Source: Epiperipatus broadwayi
Lineage: Eukaryota > Onychophora > Udeonychophora > Euonychophora > Peripatidae
Assembly: GCA_028023455.1 (NCBI GenBank)
Contig: JAQFVV010006549.1
Span: 126,001-190,000, forward strand
Length of the DNA: 64,000 nucleotides
Direction of reading: 5' to 3'
How positions within the stretch are numbered: the first letter of the stretch is position 1; every line of letters begins with the position of its first letter. Of this stretch, positions 22,759 through 35,339 are shown one piece after another. The translations under genes were made by a program, and so were the position numbers. The notes beneath the pieces were generated by a model. That model had not been told where the DNA came from. It made no database searches and worked only from the letters and a program-made list of their open reading frames with translations.

Positions 22759-24322
22759 TGTGCCAAGGCCAATTTGGCACATGTATATAAAATAATTTTG
22801 TCTAAAAATATTATTAAAATGAAAAAATTGAAAAATAAGCAGAGGGGAGAGGGAGTTATAAAAAATATATAAATAAAAATCTCTTTTCATTCAAGCTTAT
22901 TATAATAAATGCGTATACATGTGCGATGGTAAATAGAAATGAATGTTAGACTCATATAATAAGAAAATTTTAAATGAATGTTAAAAAGAAATTATATTTG
23001 GAAAACACAGCGATAGCTATTAAGTTAAATAAAGATTTATTTAAAAACACAGTGGTGGACTACTAATTAAAGATATGAAAACAACACATTTTGAAATAGC
23101 TACTACTAATTAAACAGTCAATCAAAAAACACGTCATAGGATTAATTTTCACTGAAATTTCGACAACACTCATTTTCCGGAGGATATTAAAACAAAAAAC
23201 ACTTTGCAGATATAAATAACTAGATTTTTATCAGAGTTCAGTTTTTATTCAGTCTAGTTTGCAGTGACAGTCTTGTGCAATTTCTATTATGTATCAAGAA
23301 ACAAAAATGCATTGTTGAGCAGCTTTTGAAAATATATGCTCGTACTTCAGCCTTTTTAGTCCAACAAGATCATCAAAACCAGCCTGAGAAATAATGTCTG
23401 CATTACAACTCAGAAATCCTCCGTCAAACGTTCAACTGTCTTCAAGAATAAGACCAATGGTGTCACACAAAATCTCTTCAAGAAACATCCAAATCTAACC
23501 GGTTAGATATAATCCATCAGAAGCAGCCAACAACAAGCAATATCCACATTCCCAAAAATCCTAGGTAAACATTTATTTATTATCATTTATATGTAGTAGC
23601 CACCGCTATAATTCGTAAATATTCAAGATTCAAATTATATGAACTCTATCATACATAAAATGAACTATTGATATGTGTGTTTAAGTGTCAAATGCTGTTA
23701 ATGTTTTATTATTATATTTGTAAATGCTATATAAATTAATATGTGTGTGATCATTATATCAGTGTTATTAGTTAAAATAGATAAGTACCAGTGTTCTATT
23801 ATTAAAATCTACAAGAATATTTAAACTTGTTTAGAAATGTTAATTTAAAATGTGGGTGTATTATTAATTAATAAAGATGTTTAAATTTAGTTAATTAATG
23901 ATTAGTTAATAAATTGTCTTTAAAATTAAACTCTATTTGTCGGTCAATTCTTTTTATCAATCTCTTCTTTTGTATACTTTATTACTGATTAAAGTTAGAT
24001 TGGGCTAGTTTATGGGATGGTTTCGAGCGCTGGATTATGAGCCTACTGGCCAAAGACGTTGTTTATTCTTATGAATAGATAACTGGTGCCCGGAGTTTAC
24101 TCCGAAACAAATAAAGTGTTTGGATAGTAGGGGTTTGAATCTAGCAGCCAAGATGGGCCATTGTTGATAGTTAAAGCTATCAATAAGATCTCCCATTTTG
24201 CTCAAACGTGCCGGTTCATTCACGTAACATTTATAAGATTATAAATGCATTAGGAAGGAGTTTGAAACTGGTCAAAACTTATATATACATATAAGTAAGT
24301 GGTTTCAGCGGTTCGACCCGGT
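22759..24322 (+). repeat. E3 LTR copy A1
   Basis: Starts TGTGCCAAGGCCAATTTGG, itself a small palindrome, and ends at ACCCGGT. It lacks the final ACA seen in A2 and A3. Followed by TGGGTGCCATTTA, which begins with TGG as a primer-binding site would. Confidence 0.8.
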
Positions 24323-24335
24323 TGGGTGCCATTTA
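24323..24335 (+). promoter_or_regulatory. E3 candidate primer-binding site
   Basis: TGGGTGCCATTTA follows the 5' LTR copy directly and is then cut by the start of the inverted LTR copy (TGTACCGG). TGG at the LTR edge is expected for a tRNA primer. I did not identify the tRNA. Confidence 0.35.
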
Positions 24336-25864
24336 TGTACCGGTCAAACCACTGAAACCACTTACTTATACGTATATATAAGTCTTGACCAGTTTCAAAT
24401 TCCTTCCTAATGAATTTATAATCTTATAATTGTTACGTGAACGAACCGGCACGTTCGAGAAAAATGGGCGATAACTATCAAAAATAGCCCATCTCGGCTG
24501 CTAGATTCAAACCCCTACTATCCAAACACTTTATTTGTTTTGGAGTAAACTCCGGGAACCAGTTATCTATTCACAAGAATAAACCATTTATTTGGCCAGT
24601 AGGCTCATAATCCAGCGCTCGAAAACAATTCCCTTAACTAGCTCAGTCTAACTTTAATCAATAATAAAATATTGGTAAGAAGAGATTGATAAAAAGAATT
24701 GACTGACAAATAGAGTTTAATTTTAAAGACAATTTATTCACAAACATTAATTACTAAATTTAAACATCTTTATAATTTAATAATACACACACATTTTAAA
24801 TTAACATTTCTAAACTAGTTTAAATATTCTTGTAGATTTTAATAATAGAACACTGGTATTTATCTATTTTAACTAATAACACTGATATAATGATCACGCA
24901 CATATTAATTTATATAGCATTCACAAATATAATAATAAAACATTAATAGCATTTGACACTTAAACACACATATCAATAGTTCATTTTATGTATGATGGAG
25001 TTCATATAATTTTAATCTTGAATATTTATGAATTACAGCGGTGGCTACTACGTATAAATGATAATAAATAAATGTTTACCTAGGATTTTTGGAATGTGGA
25101 TATTGCTTGTTGTTGGTTGCTTCTGCTAATTCTGATGGATTATATCTAACCCATTAGATTTGGACATTTCTTGAAGAGATTTTGTGTGAATCCATTGGTC
25201 TTATTCTTGAAGACAGTTGAACGTTTGATGGAGGATTTCTGAGTTGTTATGCAGACATTATTTCTCAGGCAGGTTTTGATGATCTTGTTGGACTAAAAAG
25301 GCTGAAGTATGAGCATATATTTCCAAAAGCTGCTCAACAATGCATTTTTGCTTCTTGATACATAATAGAAATTGCACAAGACTGTCACTGCAAACTAGAC
25401 TGAATAAAACTGAACTCCGATAAAAATCTAGCTATTTATATCTGCAAAGTGTTTTGTGTTTTAATATCCTCTGGCAAATGAGTGTTGTCAAAATTTCAGT
25501 GATAACTAATCCTATGACAATGTGTTTTTTGATTGATTGTTTAATTAGTAGTAGCTATTTCAAAATGTGTTGTTTTTATATCTTTAATTAGTAGTCCATT
25601 GCTGTGTTTATAAATAAATCTTTATTTAACTTAATAGCCATCACTGTGTTTTCCAAATATAATTTCTTTTTTAACTTTCATTTACATAATTTTTTTTTTA
25701 TATATTATTCTAACACGCATGCATTTATTTACACTCGCATGCACATATATAATTTATTAAAATAAGCTTGAATGAAAAGAGATTTATATATATATATTTT
25801 TTATATTAATAATTTTTTTAGACAAAATTATTTTAGATACATGTGCCAAATTGGCCTTGGCACA
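24336..25864 (-). repeat. E3 LTR copy A2 (inverted)
   Basis: Reverse complement of A1 and A3 with scattered differences. Reads from TGTACCGGTC to TTGGCACA. The A1-A2 junction makes an inverted repeat with a 13-base centre. Confidence 0.85.
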
Positions 25865-26936
25865 TTACACCCCCCTCCGTTTTAGAGTAAAATGCATCAT
25901 TTTTGACCATTTTATCTCTTGCAATTTTAATTCTTGACTCTAAAGATTTATTAATTTATTATTTTTCTAAGTTAGCTTTTTAAATTTGCCTGAACAATCT
26001 CTTACCCTCATTCCCTTTTGCTATAGATAAATTCCTACACATGTGTATACGTGCAGCATAATTCTACTCCTACTAATATTCTAGATATCGAGTTATTACT
26101 GGACTTGCTTACAGGGAATCTATACTAAATAAATCCCTTTTTGCATGCATCATAAGGTGCAGCAGTGCCAAGAAAATAACCTAAAAGGATATCTGGGTAA
26201 ATACATTTAAGATACGCATCATGAGGTATTATCGTATTTACCGGATATTACCAGTGTATGTGCACGCATATACACATGGATACTTACACACTCTTAATAC
26301 ACCTTAGATTGACTTTATATTTTTATTACTAATCTTCCAACATTATTTTTAAATTCACATGAACAATATATTACCCTCATTCCCTTTTGCTATAGATAAA
26401 TTCCTACACAAGTGTATACGTGCAACATAGTTCTACACCTACTAATATTTTAAATATCGAGTTATTACTGGACTTGCTTACAGGTAATCTATAATAAATA
26501 AATCCCTTTTTGCACGCATCATAAGGTACAGCAGTGCCAAGAAAATAACCTGGTAATATTCGGTAAATACGATACCTCATGATGCGTATCTTAAATGTAT
26601 TTACCCAGATATCCTTTTAGGTTATTTTCTTGGCACTGCTGCACCTTATGATGTGTGCAAAAAGGGATTTATTTATTATAGATTCCCTGTAAGCAAGTCC
26701 AGTAATAACTCGATATCTAGAATATTAGTAGGTGTAGAATTATGCTGCATGCATACACATGTGTAGGAATTTATCTATAGCAAAAGGGAATGAGGGTAAG
26801 AGATTGTTCAGGCGAATTTAAAAAGCTAACTTAGAAAAATAATAAATTAATAAATCTTTAGAGTCAAGAATTAAAATTGCAAGAGATAAAATGGTCAAAA
26901 ATGATGCATTTTACTCTAAAACGGAGGGGGGTGTAA
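25865..26936. repeat. E3 internal palindrome with two opposed polypurine tracts
   Basis: The left end carries an inverted polypurine tract (plus strand TTACACCCCCCTCCG) and the right end the same tract in plus sense (CGGAGGGGGGTGTAA), each directly next to the start of an LTR copy. Arms are about 25865-26249 and 26541-26936. Between them is a third, diverged partial copy in the left-arm orientation (about 26340-26540, with CTCATTCCCTTTTGCTATAG repeated). No ORF. These are 3' internal ends of the parent element. Confidence 0.8.
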
Positions 26937-28482
26937 TGTGCCAAGGCCAATTTGGCACATGTATATAAAATAATTTTGTCTAAAAAAATTATTAAAATAA
27001 ATATATATATATAAATCTCTTTTCATTCAAGCTTATTATAATAAATTATATATGTGCGTGCGAGTGTAAATAAATGTATGCGTGTTAGAATAATAATAAT
27101 AAAAAAAAATTTATGTAAATGAAAGTTAAAAAAGATATTATATTTGGAAAACACAGTGATGGCTATTAAGTTAAATAAAGATTTATTTAAAAACACAGCA
27201 GTGGACTACTAATTAAAGATATGAAAACAACACATTTTGAAATAGCTACTACTAATTAAACAATCAATCAAAAAACACGTTGTCATAGGATTAGTTATCA
27301 CTGAAATTTTGACAACACTCATTTGCCAAAGGATATTAAAACAAAAACACTTTGCAGATATAAATAGCTAGATTTTTATCGGAGTTCAGTTTTTATTCAG
27401 TCTAGTTTGCAGTGACAGTCTTGTGCAATTTCTATTATGTATCAAGAAACAAAAATGCATTGTTGAGCAGCTTTTGGAAATATACGCTCGTACTTCAGCC
27501 TTTTTAGTCCAACAAGATCATCAAAACCTGCCTGAGAAATAATGTCTGCATAACAACTCAGATATCCTCCATCAAACGTTCAACTGTCTTCAAGAATAAG
27601 ACCAATGTATTCGCACAAAATCTCTTCAAGAAACATCCAAATCTAACCAGTTAGATATAATACATCAGAAGCAGCAGAAGCAGCCAACAACAAGCAATAT
27701 CCACGTTCCCAAAAATCCTAGGTAAACATTTATTTATTATCATTTATATGTAGTAGCCATGCTGTAATTCGTAAATATTCAAGATTCAAATTATATGAAC
27801 TCTATCATACATAAAATGAACTATTGATATGTGTGTTTAAGTGTCCAATGCTATTAATGTTTTATTATTAAATTTGTGAATGCTATATAAATTAATATGT
27901 GCGTGATCATTATATCAGTGTTATTAGTTAAAATAGATAAATACCAGTGTTCTATTATTAAAATCTACAAGAATATTTAAACTAGTTTAGAAATGTTAAT
28001 TTAAAATGTGTGTGTATTATTAAATTATAAAGATGTTTAAATTTAGTAAATTAATGTTAGTTAATAAATTGTCTTTAAAATTAAACTCTATTTGTCGGTC
28101 AATTCTTTTTATCAATCTCTTCTTACCACTATTTTATTATTGATTAAAGTTAGACTGAGCTAGTTAAGGGAATTGTTTTCGAGTGCTGGATTATGAGCCT
28201 ACTGGCCAAATACATTGTTTATTCTTATGAATAGATAACTGGTGCCTGGAGTTTACTTCGAAACAAATAAAGTGTTTGGATAGTAGGGGTTTGAATCTAG
28301 CAGCCTAGATGAGCCATTGTTGATAGTTAAAGCTATCAATAAGATCTCCCATTTTGCTCAAGCATGCCGGTTCGTTCACATAACATTTATAAGATTATAA
28401 ATGTATTTAGGAAGGAGTTTGAAACCGGTCAAAACTTATATACACGTATAAGTAAGTGGTTTCAGCGGTTCGACCCGGTACA
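26937..28482 (+). repeat. E3 LTR copy A3
   Basis: Direct copy of A1 from TGTGCCAAGG to CGACCCGGTACA. It follows a plus-sense polypurine tract, so it is a proper 3' LTR. Downstream is ATATATATATA. Confidence 0.85.
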
Positions 28483-28540
28483 ATATATATATAGGAAATA
28501 ATCCCAGTGCATAACACTATACTGAAATAAATATACAAAT

Positions 28541-28722
28541 ATTAAGCAATTAAATCATCCCACATGATTAAGAAATCCAGTACTGCCCTCTGTGAACTAA
28601 TATATAAATACATTAGAGTTTGTATTTCAAAATAGCCAGGTCAAAATGGTATGTATTTATATATTAGTTCACAGAGGGCAGTACTGGATTTCTTAATCAT
28701 GTGAGATGATTTAATTGCTTAA
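28541..28722. mobile_element. Hairpin element M1 (MITE-like)
   Basis: Arms of about 72 bases, from ATTAAGCAATTAAATCATC inward to ATATATAAATACAT, are mirrored at 28651-28722 with very few differences around a 37-base centre. It sits between AT tracts. No coding capacity. Family unknown. Confidence 0.8.
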
Positions 28723-28779
28723 TATATATATATGTGTGTGTGTGTTTTACCAGTTCTTATTTATAGATATGAAAGACAT

Positions 28780-29135
28780 AGATTCTTTAACAAAAGAGCA
28801 ATATGGAGACTTCAGAACACTAACAAATATCGAGAGATGCATGTTAAGAATAACAAGAAGAGATCGAAAACAATATAAATAGGAGAGAGAACAAACGGAT
28901 GTTATTTACATCAGTGAAATTATTAAGAGACTGAAATGGAGTTGGATTGGACATTTTGCTAGAAGAGATGATAATAGATGGACAGTTTAAACTGGATTCC
29001 AAGAGTTTTTAAAAGATGTAGAAAAAGACTACATGTGAGAGAATTGATGAACTAAGGAAGTGTGCTGGAGTGTTGTGGAAAGAGACTAGAGACATTCATC
29101 TTGCAGTAGATCGATAATGGTTGAAAATGATGATG
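28780..29135 (+). pseudogene. LINE 3' end, decayed (reverse-transcriptase C-terminal region)
   Basis: The plus-strand translation around 28826-28880 gives ERCMLRITRRDRK, followed after stops and shifts by IRRTNG-like and WIGHFARRDDNRW-like text and a later DR.W pattern. This order is the conserved C-terminal tail of many invertebrate non-LTR retrotransposon RT proteins. It ends in a short GAT repeat (29125-29138), a tail seen in several LINE clades. It contains stops and frameshifts and is 5'-truncated. The clade is uncertain. Confidence 0.7.
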
Positions 29136-29944
29136 ATGATATTTATTTTAGTTATATATTTTTTTTATTTTTTGTACACCTTATTTAAAAGCAAAATAAT
29201 CTTATTAGGGTTATATTTAAATGTAGTGAATTTATTTAAATATATAAATACTGCGGTCATGGATACAATTTGTATAATCATGTGATGTGCTTTATGATGT
29301 TGAAACATTTTTTTCTTGGTATGTAATCTTGTAATGAATAATAATAAAAAGATTAAATAATAAAAATTGTATTATTGTTGTTGTATTCATGAAAAGTGTT
29401 CTACTCATAATTAACTTTAGCAAATTGTTAAATATGAATTCCTGAAAATCAATAAAAGACAATTTAATATTATATATTTTAGGCTATTTAAATGTCTCGA
29501 AGTGATAGTTTTTAATTATTTTGTTAAAGACAGATATTTTTCAATCATAATATATATATATTACAAAATGCAAAGTTATAAATATAATTATTTAGAGATT
29601 TTTAATTAAAATCTTAATTACTACAACACATGGGATAATATTAACAAACATGTATTTCATTTCATGTAATTTGCATTTAAAATATAAAATTCAGAGATGA
29701 TATTGAAATATATATATAAAGTAATAGTTATTTTTTATTAAAGCACATGTGTTTAAATCAAATAAAAATTATATATAAATGTAAAAATGCAAAAAAATTA
29801 TGTTTCTAAAGATAATAGCAAAAAGAGCGAGAGAGAAATAAACATAATTTAGAGAAGTTCATCTTTTACATTTGAAATGATTGCTTATAATAGTTCTAAA
29901 TAAGGTTTATAAAGTGTTTAATTTAAAATTTAAAAACAAATTAG
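29136..29944. other. AT-rich stretch, nothing recognised
   Basis: Low-complexity AT-rich DNA with short AT tracts. No ORF, hairpin or known repeat seen. Confidence 0.6.
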
Positions 29945-30620
29945 AAGAATCTGTTTAACTGTCTGTATATCTATCTAATGGTTTATTAGTCTACCTATCT
30001 ATCTATTTACATTATTGTCTTGTTGTCTGTCCACCAGATTATTGACTATCTGTTTATCTGCCTATATCTATCCATCTATCTATCTATCTAATTCATCTAT
30101 CTAAATGCACACCTATCTATATTTCTCTATCTAACTATTTGTCTATCCATATTTCTATCAAATTACATATCTATCTATCAATCTGTCGATCTACTTACCT
30201 ATATATTCATCTATTTTTTATATAAGTAATCAGATATCCATCTGTTTGAAAACCTACTTATCTATTAATCAACCTACTTATGCATCTATTCATCTTTTCA
30301 ACTTTCTGTCCTTTTATCTTCTTATCTCTAAAGTTCTTTATAAATCTTTTTCTCTGTATCGTTATCTTTTTTACCTGTATATCTTTTTATTTTTATCTTT
30401 TTAAAAAGCTATCATCATTCTATCTTTTACCTCTCTCTCTTTAACTGTATATATTTAGATACAGTTCTACTTATCTATGTATCTATTAATCTATCAATCT
30501 AATCAGTATCCATCATTTTATCAATCATCTATCGACATATTTGTTTATCAATCTATATCTTACCACTCCATCTATGTATCAATGGATATCTACTTATCTA
30601 TCAATAATATACATGTGTAA
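29945..30620. repeat. Degenerate (ATCT)n tract
   Basis: Long run of imperfect ATCT/CTAT units with interruptions over about 670 bases. It matches the GATA-type tetranucleotide repeats at 52130-52380 and 56041-56245 on the other strand. Confidence 0.85.
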
Positions 30621-31038
30621 AGTAATATAATTCGTATCAATTCTAATTATTGGAGTATCTGCTTACTAAACCATAAATAACTTGGGGTTAAAATCTAAAT
30701 GGCAAATTTAAAAAAATAGTGAGTAGAAAATATTCCCACTCTTTCTATATATATATAATAACCAACCCACAATAAATTTGAATTAGCATCAAATTATTGA
30801 TATTTACCTATTTTTAATTGAAAGATTAATGTAAAAGGATAAAATTGATACAGATTATTTTTAACTGACGATTGAGTTGTTTTATGAGAAATAACTTATC
30901 CATCTGATTTTCTCTGGCGGTTGCAATTAAAGATATTTAATCCTGCAATTAATTAATTATTTACCTATATAAAAAGATCAAACGTTTTTAAATATGACAA
31001 AAAAAGTGAATGAAAACAATGATATACAATAATATATA
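30621..31038. other. AT-rich stretch, nothing recognised
   Basis: No coding or repeat signal seen apart from short AT runs. Confidence 0.55.
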
Positions 31039-31460
31039 GTGTAATAATGTTCAAGACTAAATAGATTTATAAGTAATTATTAAAACTAGCCACCACTTAG
31101 ATAATTGCAATATCAATAACAATCAACAGACTCAAACTGTTGTCAAGGCAACCTCCTTTTAACAATAAAGATGGAATCCTACCTTTATTTATGATCCAGT
31201 ATATTTATATAAACACTAAAGATTACAACTTGACTACAGAGATTGAAATTATTGATACACAGAAGTTTAAATAAACCTTAACAATGTCAAGTTGCAATTT
31301 TTAATGTCTATATAAATACATTGGACCATAAATAAAGGTGGAATTCCATCTTTATTGTTAAAAAGAGGTTGTCTTGACAACAGTTTGAAATTGTTGATTG
31401 TCTAAGTTTTGACTGGTGTTAATGATTACTTATAAACCTATTTAACCTTAATCATTATTA
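31039..31460. mobile_element. Hairpin element M2 (MITE-like)
   Basis: Outer ends GTGTAATAATG and CATTATTACAC mirror each other, and inner blocks mirror too (AACAATCAACAGACTCAAACTG with CAGTTTGAAATTGTTGATTG in part; TTTATTTATGATCCA-type with TGGACCATAAATAAAGG). Arms are about 170-200 bases around an unpaired centre near 31230. Parts recur at 31830-31985 and 35203-35335, so it is a dispersed family. Confidence 0.8.
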
Positions 31461-31474
31461 CACTTATTATTCAA

Positions 31475-31690
31475 GTAATAAGTTTTAAATTGCGTTTATG
31501 CAAAAAAGTGAAGCTTATTATATTAGAAAAGAATTATACTGCTGAGTGCTTTCAGAGCTTAAGTCTCCTACTTTAAGTAGGCTATGAATATGGAGACTTA
31601 AGTTCTCTGAAAGCGCTCAGCCGTATAATTCTTTTCTAATAATAATAAGCTTCACTTTTTTTGCATAAAGCACAATTTAAAACTTACCAC
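31475..31690. mobile_element. Hairpin element M3 (MITE-like)
   Basis: Arms of about 95 bases (from AGTTTTAAATTGCG to CTTAAGTCTCC) are mirrored from GGAGACTTAAG to AATTTAAAACTTA around a 20-base centre. It lies directly beside M2. Arms are near-identical, suggesting a younger insertion than M2. Confidence 0.8.
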
Positions 31691-31829
31691 TCAAAGGTGA
31701 AGTAAAAAACAAGGATTTTATTTCAATTATTCATGTGATACTTTGGGTGCAATTTGAAAATTATAATTGCAGTCTATAATGTTATAATTGATTATTTACT
31801 ATTCTGCATTCAGAACAGGTTTTATATAC

Positions 31830-31985
31830 CTGTGTAAGGAGTTTTATTTAAACTTCTGTGTATCAATAATTTCAATTTCTGTTGTCAAATTGCAATCTTT
31901 AGTATCTATACTAATATATTGGACCATAAATAAAGGTGATTGTTATTAATATTTTGATTGTCTAAGCGGTTTAATGAAAAATATA
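31830..31985. repeat. Partial copy of M2
   Basis: Contains the M2 blocks AACTTCTGTGTATCAATAAT and TTGGACCATAAATAAAGGTG and then jumps to TTGATTGTCTAAG, so the hairpin interior is deleted. Confidence 0.7.
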
Positions 31986-31989
31986 TAGT

Positions 31990-34900
31990 AGAGCTGCTAC
32001 ATCCACTTTTTCAGCATCAACTGAATTAATTTTTTAAAAAAAACGTAGACAAGCAATAAAAAAAAGTATTGAAATTTGAAATTTAATTAGAAATATAAAA
32101 AAATTGTGTGTATATATTATTTTTCAGTATAGTGTCAACATTTTCTTCCCTTGCTGCACTTTCTCTTTCAAAAACTTATGTTGTCAAATCTTACATTTTC
32201 ATTTATTATATTTTGATTTGCATATGTCAAATTTACTCAATCCATAACTTTGACACAAAATACTCTAAATAAATGCAGTAAATATTATAACTATTCTTTT
32301 ATTAAACTAAAGATTATCTCTAGCCCAGATATAAAATTTAAATCTCAATTAAGTCTGACTTTTTAATTAAACACACACACATGAAATTATCCACCTTCAT
32401 TTCTTTTGTCCTGTGCTTATTATCTTTTATAAATGTTTAAATAACTTCTACAACACCACACCATTTTTTGAAAACATATGAATAAAGACGCCAGAAAGAA
32501 CAAATGACTGTCAATAAATTACATGAACTTTGCCATTCATGTTTTGACAATCTAAATAAAAAACAACAGGTTTCTCAACTTGATCATAGAAACTATACAA
32601 AGCCTAAAAAAATAATCAAGTGAATATTTTAGTGATTAAATAATAAGTATTAATTTATTTACAAATGAAAAAAATAAATGTATTCTGAAATTAGTAATTT
32701 GTATATAAAAAAAGCATTCTATTTATTAAATAATATGTAATCTTTATATTATTATAGTTTCTAAAATATATTTTGTTTATAAACTTTTTTATGTACTGTA
32801 ATTTTTAAATTACATTAAATCATTTGTGTTCTATATATTATAATGGTACGAGTGGTAGGTGGTATATATTGGGTAAAAGGTAAACATCACCATTATCCCC
32901 AAATAATAAAAAAATATTAAAGAAAATATACTATAAATATAAAATGAGGAAAGAATATTAGATCAGCAAGAATTAACAATATACATAGTTGTACTAATAT
33001 TATAAGCATAAATTACCCAAGATTATGCATAAACAATAAAATCACAAGATATTAAGTTCAATGGTCACTTCAACAATGAATCAATAATCAACAGAAGACT
33101 TTGACTGGATTTATAAGTGGTACACTACAAAGCATGCCATTTATGCAGCTACTGCCAAATTTAGGGTAGAATATAAAACACAGTTCTTTGGATACACATA
33201 CTTAAGTTTTAAAATATCCATTAGAATATAAAAAATAGTTATGGGATACTGATGCATGTTGATCATTATCAGTTCTCTGGCCATATAGTACCACTAGTGT
33301 ATCAGTTACTTATTATAAACTTAATTTCTAATAAAAAATGCAATGAATGGACTTTAATGGAAATATCTTTGTACAATCCACAAAATGTTCTGGATTTTCA
33401 AGCACCAATATAAATTCCTACATCCATATAACTAACCAGTATGATCTCTAGAGATAGCTGAAGAACATAAGACTCTAGGAACTGTAACTGTGAACAAGAG
33501 AAAATTAAATGTAACAGCTTACAATATTTTAAATAATTTTATTGGGAAAATTTAAAAATTCCTGAAATACTAATCTGTAATTAAATCATGGCACCTACAC
33601 TATCATTTCATAGAACAGATATCTGGAGGAATAAAAACATAAACACTGGAGTATTTTTAATAATTATTTAATAAACTGATTAATTAAAAAAATTAAATAA
33701 TATAATATGATAATTCATATTTATATATTTAAATCAAAAACTATAATTTCCTATAAAATAATTAACTAGTTGATTTTTCTTTCTTATATTAATTAACTTG
33801 TGCTTTATTAAGTTATTTCCTATTAATTAACAAAAGTTGGAAAACAGCTTTTTTCTAATCAGAGATAAAAAATTTGAAATTGTTTAATTTGGAATGGAAA
33901 ATAAATGGATAAAAAACATGTTTAAAAAAATATTAAATTAAATAAAATTTAAATCACCTAAAATATCATTTTACAATTTTGAGAGAAAAAATCAAATGAA
34001 TAATTAAACAAACATGTTTCACAAGTAAATATAAAATTAATAAAAATTACTCATTGTGACCAAGTATTATTTCTATCAAAAATATTTCAAATATATGCAT
34101 AATGTGCACATTAAACATTTCTTTTACCATAATTTTATTATTTTTCATCCTTCTTTGACACTTGTAATTTCCAGTTTCTATGAAGGTTTTCTTTTTGAAG
34201 GATTTTAATTTCCAGTCTAATGTATAAAGTAAATTTATCTATTTTCCATACAATATTTTCAGGTAGACACACAGAAAGTATTTATCCATTTTTTTAAATA
34301 ATTTTCCAAGATCAGGATAACACATAAAAACAGATACTCATGCTCTTGAGTAGAGACAAGGCTTGATACAGATTAGTTCAGAAGATTCTCCTTAACATTT
34401 TTAGTGAGCTGGTTACATGGATGTAGATGGTGTTTAGTTTTATCTAATTTAGCACATATTTGTTTTTAACTTTTTTTTTAGAAAACTTTTCACCATTAAA
34501 CATCTGCTTCCTTCTTTTACAGCAGTGAAAATGAGAATGGCTGCACCCCTTAACAGCTTGATTAACAATGACTGCTTCTTATAAGATATTCAGATCTACT
34601 GATTTACCCAATTTCCTATTTTTGGAACAAACCTGTCCAACCAATCACAAGCCTGTCGCCAACATAACAAATTAAATATTGATGAATTAAGTCCATTTTT
34701 ACAAAAAAAAACATTCAATTATTTCCCTTCTTTTTTATTGCAAAAGAAGTAAAAAAAATCCCCTGCACTTGTTTTTATCATATGACAAAAGAAAAACAGA
34801 TACATTAATTACACTGATTATTATATAGAAGAGAGTTAAAGAGAAATGAAGAACAAAACAATTCTAATGAATTAAAAAACATTTAACAAAATGTTAAAAG

Positions 34901-35195
34901 TGTTTTCTTTTATTTTAAAACTTTATTTATTTATTTCTGTAAAAGTTCAAATTTAAACTTTCAATAGCTTTTTCAAAATTAAAACTAGTAATGATTACTA
35001 AAGAGAGAGATCAAAAAATTATTTACCCCTTCCTTTTAAATCATAATTGTTTTAAAAATGATCTTTAGTTTTTATATTACCCCTTGATAAGAAAAAACAT
35101 TTAACTAAATCAACTTTTCATCATTATTAAAAACATACAGAAAAATTAAATATTATTTCTGCATTAATTAATGTAGTCTAATATAAAAAAGCAGT
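31990..35195. other. AT-rich intergenic or intronic stretch
   Basis: About 3.2 kb without an ORF of note, recognisable repeat or RNA gene. Slightly more complex sequence near 34490-34690 (CCAACCAATCACAAGCCTG and around) could not be assigned. It may be intron or spacer; I cannot tell. Confidence 0.5.
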
Positions 35196-35202
35196 TCACA
35201 CT

Positions 35203-35335
35203 TGAACAACACCATTATCAATAACAATCAACAATCTCAATCTGTTGTTATAGCAATCTCCTTTTTACAATAGAGGTGGAGAACCACCTTTATCTAAGGT
35301 ATAATGTTTATAAGACATTAAAGATTACACATACA
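35203..35335. repeat. Partial copy of M2
   Basis: Shares TATCAATAACAATCAACA, TGTTGTTATAGCAATCTCC-type and AAAGATTACA blocks with 31112-31235. It is one arm only, more diverged. Confidence 0.7.
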
Positions 35336-35339
35336 TATT

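Larger units (their letters stand above)
22759..28482. mobile_element. E3: palindromic, non-coding LTR retroelement derivative
   Basis: Layout: LTR copy A1 (+) 22759-24322; 13 bases; LTR copy A2 (-) 24336-25864; inverted polypurine tract and internal piece; mirrored internal piece and polypurine tract; LTR copy A3 (+) 26937-28482. The outer ends are TGTGCC and GGTACA (TG...CA rule), and (AT)n lies on both sides (22745-22758 and 28483-28493). There is no coding capacity. The region 24336-28482 is one large inverted repeat of about 4.1 kb. I infer an element whose 3' half was copied back in inverted orientation, during reverse transcription or by self-integration, then inserted. Confidence 0.8.

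Noticed and set aside
24003-24140. tRNA-gene-like text in the E3 LTR (GAGCGCTGGATTATGAGCC and GGGGTTTGAATC)
   Set aside because: The boxes are about 100 bases apart and no cloverleaf closes; at most a degraded tRNA-related insert within the LTR.
30000-30620. Possible CRISPR-like or clustered repeat array
   Set aside because: Units are 4 bases with no spacers; a plain degenerate microsatellite in a eukaryotic genome.
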